Shown here: piece after piece, positions 7,854 through 10,547 of the stretch | Layout of the letters: every line of letters starts with the position of its first letter | Position numbering within the stretch: position 1 is the first letter of the stretch | Assembly: GCA_050263095.1 (NCBI GenBank) | Contig: JBLNEW010000077.1 | Coordinates: 1-10,547, forward strand | Direction: 5' to 3' | Length of the DNA stretch: 10,547 nt | Source of the DNA: FEB-35 sp050263095 | GTDB lineage: Bacteria > Desulfobacterota > Deferrimicrobia > Deferrimicrobiales > Deferrimicrobiaceae | Program-made: the position numbers and the translations under genes | The notes under the pieces: model-generated | Databases searched by the model: none | What the model was told of the DNA's origin: nothing | The model's input: only the letters and a program-made list of their open reading frames with translations

Positions 7854-8912
7854 ATGCCGGCGATTCTATCCGTATCCCACGCCTCGCCTCCGAATGCGTT
7901 CCGCCAGGATTTTCTCAAGGAGGCCGTGGCGCAGCTTTACGCGGACCGGATTCCCGACGCGGACGCGCAACGGATACGGGAAGTTTTCGAGCACTCCCGG
8001 ATCCGGGAGAGGTCGTTCATGATGCCGCTGGACTGGTATCTTGCCCCCCGCACGCCGGAGGAGCGGAACCGGGTCTACATGGAAAAGGGCCTGGAGCTGC
8101 TTGTGCGCGCGTCCGCGGGATGCCTGGAGGGTGCGGGATGCGGGCCTGACCAGGTGGATCACGTAATATTCGTCTCCACCACGGGATTGTCGACCCCGTC
8201 GCTGGACAGTTACCTCATAAACGAGCTCGAACTGCCCCGAAAGACCACTCGCCTGCCGGTCTGGGGACTGGGGTGCGCCGCGGGCGCGGCAGGGATCGCC
8301 CGCGCCCTCGATTACTGCCTTGCCCGCCCGGATGCTAGGGTGCTGGTGGCTGCCCTGGAAACCTGCAGCCTGAACTTCGCGGAAGAGGACTTATCCAAGA
8401 AAAACCTTGTTGCGATGTCCCTCTTCGCGGACGGCTGCGCCGCGGTGCTCGTCGCGGGAGACGCGGTCGACGCGGGAGGGCCGAAGATACTCGCCGCAAG
8501 CTCCCACCTGTTCCCGGACAGCTACCGCATAATGGGATGGGACGTCTCGGGAAAGGGATTTCGACTGGTGCTCTCGCCGAAGCTTCCCGAGCTCATCCGG
8601 GCGGAGCTGCGCCCGCTGGTCGACGCATTTCTCATCTCCCATGACTTGACGCGCAGCGACATCCGGCATTTCCTGACTCACCCGGGCGGGGCGAAGGTGC
8701 TCGATTCGATCCGGGAAGCACTCGATCTTTCCAACGGAGGATTGGGTCTCTCCGAGGAAGTCCTTCGCGATTTCGGAAACGTCTCCTCGGTTTCGGTCCT
8801 GATAGTCCTTGAGCGCTGGATGGGCGGCGCGGCAGGGACCGCTCCCGGATACGGCCTCATGTCGGCTTTCGGGCCGGGATTTTCGGCCGAGCTCGTGCTG
8901 CTTCACGCATGA
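7854..8912 (+). CDS. Type III polyketide synthase (chalcone/stilbene synthase family, alkylpyrone or alkylresorcinol type)
   Basis: The protein has 352 residues, with GGGAG just upstream of the ATG. It is a thiolase-fold homodimeric condensing enzyme that loads an acyl starter from CoA and extends it with malonyl-CoA. The complete catalytic triad is present: C141 in GLGCAAGAAG, H276 in LTHPGG and N309 in GNVSSVSV. The cyclisation-pocket loop reads AFGPG (338-342) where plant enzymes have GFGPG. STTGLSTPSLD (108-118) is another family block. KAS III (FabH) is excluded by the overall pattern and by the partner gene. It overlaps an ICMT-like methyltransferase gene by ATGA, as BpsA/BpsB in Bacillus and SrsA/SrsB in Streptomyces are paired, so the product is probably a long-chain alkylpyrone or alkylresorcinol. 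Chain length and product type are inference. Confidence 0.93.
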   Translation: MPAILSVSHASPPNAFRQDFLKEAVAQLYADRIPDADAQRIREVFEHSRIRERSFMMPLDWYLAPRTPEERNRVYMEKGLELLVRASAGCLEGAGCGPDQVDHVIFVSTTGLSTPSLDSYLINELELPRKTTRLPVWGLGCAAGAAGIARALDYCLARPDARVLVAALETCSLNFAEEDLSKKNLVAMSLFADGCAAVLVAGDAVDAGGPKILAASSHLFPDSYRIMGWDVSGKGFRLVLSPKLPELIRAELRPLVDAFLISHDLTRSDIRHFLTHPGGAKVLDSIREALDLSNGGLGLSEEVLRDFGNVSSVSVLIVLERWMGGAAGTAPGYGLMSAFGPGFSAELVLLHA

Positions 8913-9445
8913 ATCCTTCGTTCGCCTGGGTCTTCGCAGTCGTTGCGCTGCAGCGGCTGTTCGAGCTGATCGTTTCGCGCAGAAACAGGCGCGTTCTGGA
9001 AGCCCTCGGCGGGAGGGAGCTGTACCCGGAATCTTTTCGGCGCGTTGCGGCGCTCCACGGGCTTTTTTTCGCCGCCCTTCTCGCGGAATCCTACCCCTGG
9101 CGTGTCCCGCTCGATGCGCTGACGATCGTTTGTCTCGCCGTCCTCTTCATTCTTTCCGCAGTGCGCTACTGGTGCATGGCGTCACTGGGCAAGCACTGGA
9201 ACGTCCGCATCGTTGTTGTCCCGGGCGGCCAGGCAAAGCGCTCCGGCCCGTATCGCTACGTAAGACACCCCAACTACCTGGCGGTGGCGCTGGAATTCCT
9301 CTTCCTGCCCATCCTCATGCGCGCACCGGCGACCATGGCGGTCTTTTTCCTGGCAAACATTGCCGTGCTTCGGCAACGTATCCGGCTGGAAGAGAAGGCG
9401 CTGCGGGAGCTTACGGACTATGGGAACCTTTTCGCCACGCACTGA
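8909..9445 (+). CDS. Isoprenylcysteine carboxyl methyltransferase (ICMT)-like membrane O-methyltransferase, BpsB/SrsB type
   Basis: The protein has 178 residues, and its ATG overlaps the polyketide synthase stop (ATGA). About four to five membrane helices are visible (about 5-22, 48-60, 70-88, 124-155). The SAM-binding signature of the family is GPYRYVRHPNYL (113-124) with the conserved RHPNY, followed by R159 and E161-E162 in the C-terminal helix. ICMT homologues encoded beside bacterial type III PKS genes methylate the hydroxyl group of alkylpyrones or alkylresorcinols rather than prenylated proteins. The tight coupling supports that role here: PKS product synthesis followed by O-methylation in the membrane. 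The gene ends 21 nt from a convergent gene, and no hydroxylase (SrsC-like) follows. Confidence 0.88.
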   Translation: MNPSFAWVFAVVALQRLFELIVSRRNRRVLEALGGRELYPESFRRVAALHGLFFAALLAESYPWRVPLDALTIVCLAVLFILSAVRYWCMASLGKHWNVRIVVVPGGQAKRSGPYRYVRHPNYLAVALEFLFLPILMRAPATMAVFFLANIAVLRQRIRLEEKALRELTDYGNLFATH

Positions 9446-9466
9446 TCCGGGGCGTGGACGGGCGCC

Positions 9467-10453
9467 CTAACCGCCGAGGTACTCCTGGATCTTCTCGAGG
9501 AACTGCGCGTCGACCGGGCGAGGACGCCCGGTTCCGTAATCGTACATCACCTGGACCGTCTCGGCCTCGGTGAATACGCGGCCGTCGCCCGGATCGAACA
9601 GCTCGCACCGGAACCGGAAGGAGCTCCGCGACACTTCGGTTATGCACATCCGGAGGCGCACCCGGTCGTGGAGCAGAATGGGAATCCTGTACCTGACGTT
9701 GGCCTCGGCCAGGATGAACGTGATGTCCTCTACCTTCCGTGCGCCGAGCACCTCGGCGAAGAACTTGACGCGCCCCAGCTCGAACAGCGTCATCGTCACG
9801 GCGTTGTTCACGTGCCCCATGGCGTCGATGTCGCCGAACCTGAGCGGAATGTCGGTTTCGTACATCTTCGCCGGGGCAGGCGGCAGGGTCCCGCGAAACG
9901 GCTCGCCGAAGCGGCCGATGAACGCGATCTCTCCGGTCTCTTTCCTGACGCGCGGCCTCTCGTCCTTCTTCCGCGTTTCCTCGTCCAGGTCCTCGCGCCT
10001 GCCGGGGTATCCGACCGCCACGACGGCGATCGGCCGGAAATCGTCGGGCATCGAGAGCGCCGCCTTGAGCGGTCCCTCCTTCCATCCCGCCATCGGGTGC
10101 ACCAGCAGCCCCTGGTCCGCTCCCCTGTAAAGAAGGCTCATCGTAGCAAGCCCCGTATCGTGCAGGTAGTACTCCCGGCTCTCGACGACGGACCCGTCTT
10201 CCCTGCGCGCTCCGCTCACGATCAGGACAGGCGCCCTCTTCGCCCATGAGTTACCCGGGTCGAGAGCGCCCTCGAGCAGCGGCCGCCGCGAATCCCCCTT
10301 CTCGACGACCACGAACCGCCACGGCTGCCTGTTTGCCGACGAAGGCGACCATCTCGCCGCATCGAGCATCCGCTCTATCTTGCCCGGCTCCACCGGGCGG
10401 TCCGCGAACGCCCGAAGGCTTCGCCTCGCAGCGATAAGCTTTCGAAACTCCAT
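9467..10453 (-). CDS. Nitroreductase-acyl-CoA thioesterase (hotdog) fusion protein
   Basis: The protein has 328 residues in one uninterrupted frame. Residues 1-185 form a flavin nitroreductase domain: RRSLRAF (10-16) and SPSSANRQPWRFVVV (36-50) for FMN binding, then GLATMSLLYRGADQGLLVHPMAGW (101-124) and an AVVAVGYPG strand (143-151). Residues 197-328 form a 4HBT/YbgC-type hotdog thioesterase with the signature RFGDIDAMGHVNN (205-217), containing the expected catalytic aspartate and HVNN. The linker (about 152-196) is charged, then proline-rich. A stand-alone thioesterase starting at M197 (9865) is unlikely because no good ribosome site precedes it. The first domain would do FMN-dependent NAD(P)H reduction, the second hydrolysis of acyl-CoA; the combined function is unknown. 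A GGGTGAG ribosome site lies before the ATG, and a possible gene end lies 7 nt upstream. Confidence 0.87.
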   Translation of the reverse strand: MEFRKLIAARRSLRAFADRPVEPGKIERMLDAARWSPSSANRQPWRFVVVEKGDSRRPLLEGALDPGNSWAKRAPVLIVSGARREDGSVVESREYYLHDTGLATMSLLYRGADQGLLVHPMAGWKEGPLKAALSMPDDFRPIAVVAVGYPGRREDLDEETRKKDERPRVRKETGEIAFIGRFGEPFRGTLPPAPAKMYETDIPLRFGDIDAMGHVNNAVTMTLFELGRVKFFAEVLGARKVEDITFILAEANVRYRIPILLHDRVRLRMCITEVSRSSFRFRCELFDPGDGRVFTEAETVQVMYDYGTGRPRPVDAQFLEKIQEYLGG

Positions 10454-10460
10454 CGCACGC

Positions 10461-10547
10461 TCACCCTACGGTGGAATTTTTCTTGGGCACTTTGACCCCG
10501 GAGGAAGGACGAACCGGCTTCTTCCCGCGCTTCCGGGTGACGCGGGC
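10461..10547 (-). CDS. Possible C-terminus of an unidentified basic protein (runs off window)
   Basis: Reading in from the right edge on the minus strand, one frame gives 28 residues rich in Lys/Arg (VTRKRGKKPVRP, then VKVPKKNS) and ends in TGA, 7 nt before the nitroreductase-fusion ATG. The spacing is typical of an operon, and the basic tail looks like a protein end. It is too short to assign to a family and could be chance. Confidence 0.4.
   Translation of the reverse strand, partial: ARVTRKRGKKPVRPSSGVKVPKKNSTVG

Noticed and set aside
9463..9865. Separate thioesterase gene starting at the internal ATG at 9865
   Set aside because: No convincing ribosome site precedes it, and the frame runs without interruption from the nitroreductase domain, so a fusion is the simpler reading.

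Overview
The window is about 10.5 kb of uniformly GC-rich bacterial chromosome, densely packed with metabolic genes. I see no rRNA, tRNA, CRISPR array, insertion sequence or phage gene. Several things point to a Gram-negative, probably anaerobic or facultative, Deltaproteobacteria-like organism: a small siroheme reductase with a built-in 2x[4Fe-4S] ferredoxin module, an Rrf2 regulator, a monofunctional peptidoglycan glycosyltransferase and a cupredoxin lipoprotein. This placement is inferred from gene content only, because no phylogenetic marker is present.

Region 1 (1-4772, plus strand) is a sulfur-assimilation and cysteine/methionine block. The order is: a siroheme synthase lacking its 5' end, a PLP-dependent cysteine synthase, a sulfite/nitrite reductase-type siroheme protein, a TusA-like sulfur carrier, an Rrf2 regulator without cysteines, and a cystathionine gamma-synthase/lyase-type enzyme. 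The first four genes overlap at every junction (26 nt, then two ATGA overlaps), so they are almost certainly one translationally coupled operon. The logic is that CysG makes the siroheme cofactor, the reductase makes sulfide, and the cysteine synthase and trans-sulfuration enzyme fix it; the TusA-like protein may carry sulfur between them. A sigma70-like promoter covered by an imperfect 9-bp dyad precedes the Rrf2 gene and would let the regulator control itself and the cystathionine enzyme.

Region 2 (4773-6334, minus strand) converges on region 1 across a small hairpin. It holds mtgA, a GT51 transglycosylase with a proline-rich tail, and upstream of it a four-helix CopD-like membrane protein with a three-cysteine loop.

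Region 3 (6335-9445, plus strand) starts at a divergent intergenic region. An EamA/DMT transporter is followed by a tight three-gene unit: a lipoprotein cupredoxin, a type III polyketide synthase with an intact Cys-His-Asn triad, and an isoprenylcysteine methyltransferase-like (ICMT) membrane protein. The last two genes match the known logic of BpsA/BpsB in Bacillus and SrsA/SrsB in Streptomyces, which make alkylpyrone or alkylresorcinol lipids and then O-methylate them.

Region 4 (9446-10547, minus strand) contains a two-domain protein, an N-terminal nitroreductase fused to a C-terminal hotdog acyl-CoA thioesterase. A short basic C-terminus of another possible gene runs off the right edge. 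The points most worth a second look are the nitroreductase-thioesterase fusion, the four-gene coupled sulfite-to-cysteine operon with its TusA-like member, and the cupredoxin joined to the type III PKS/methyltransferase pair.
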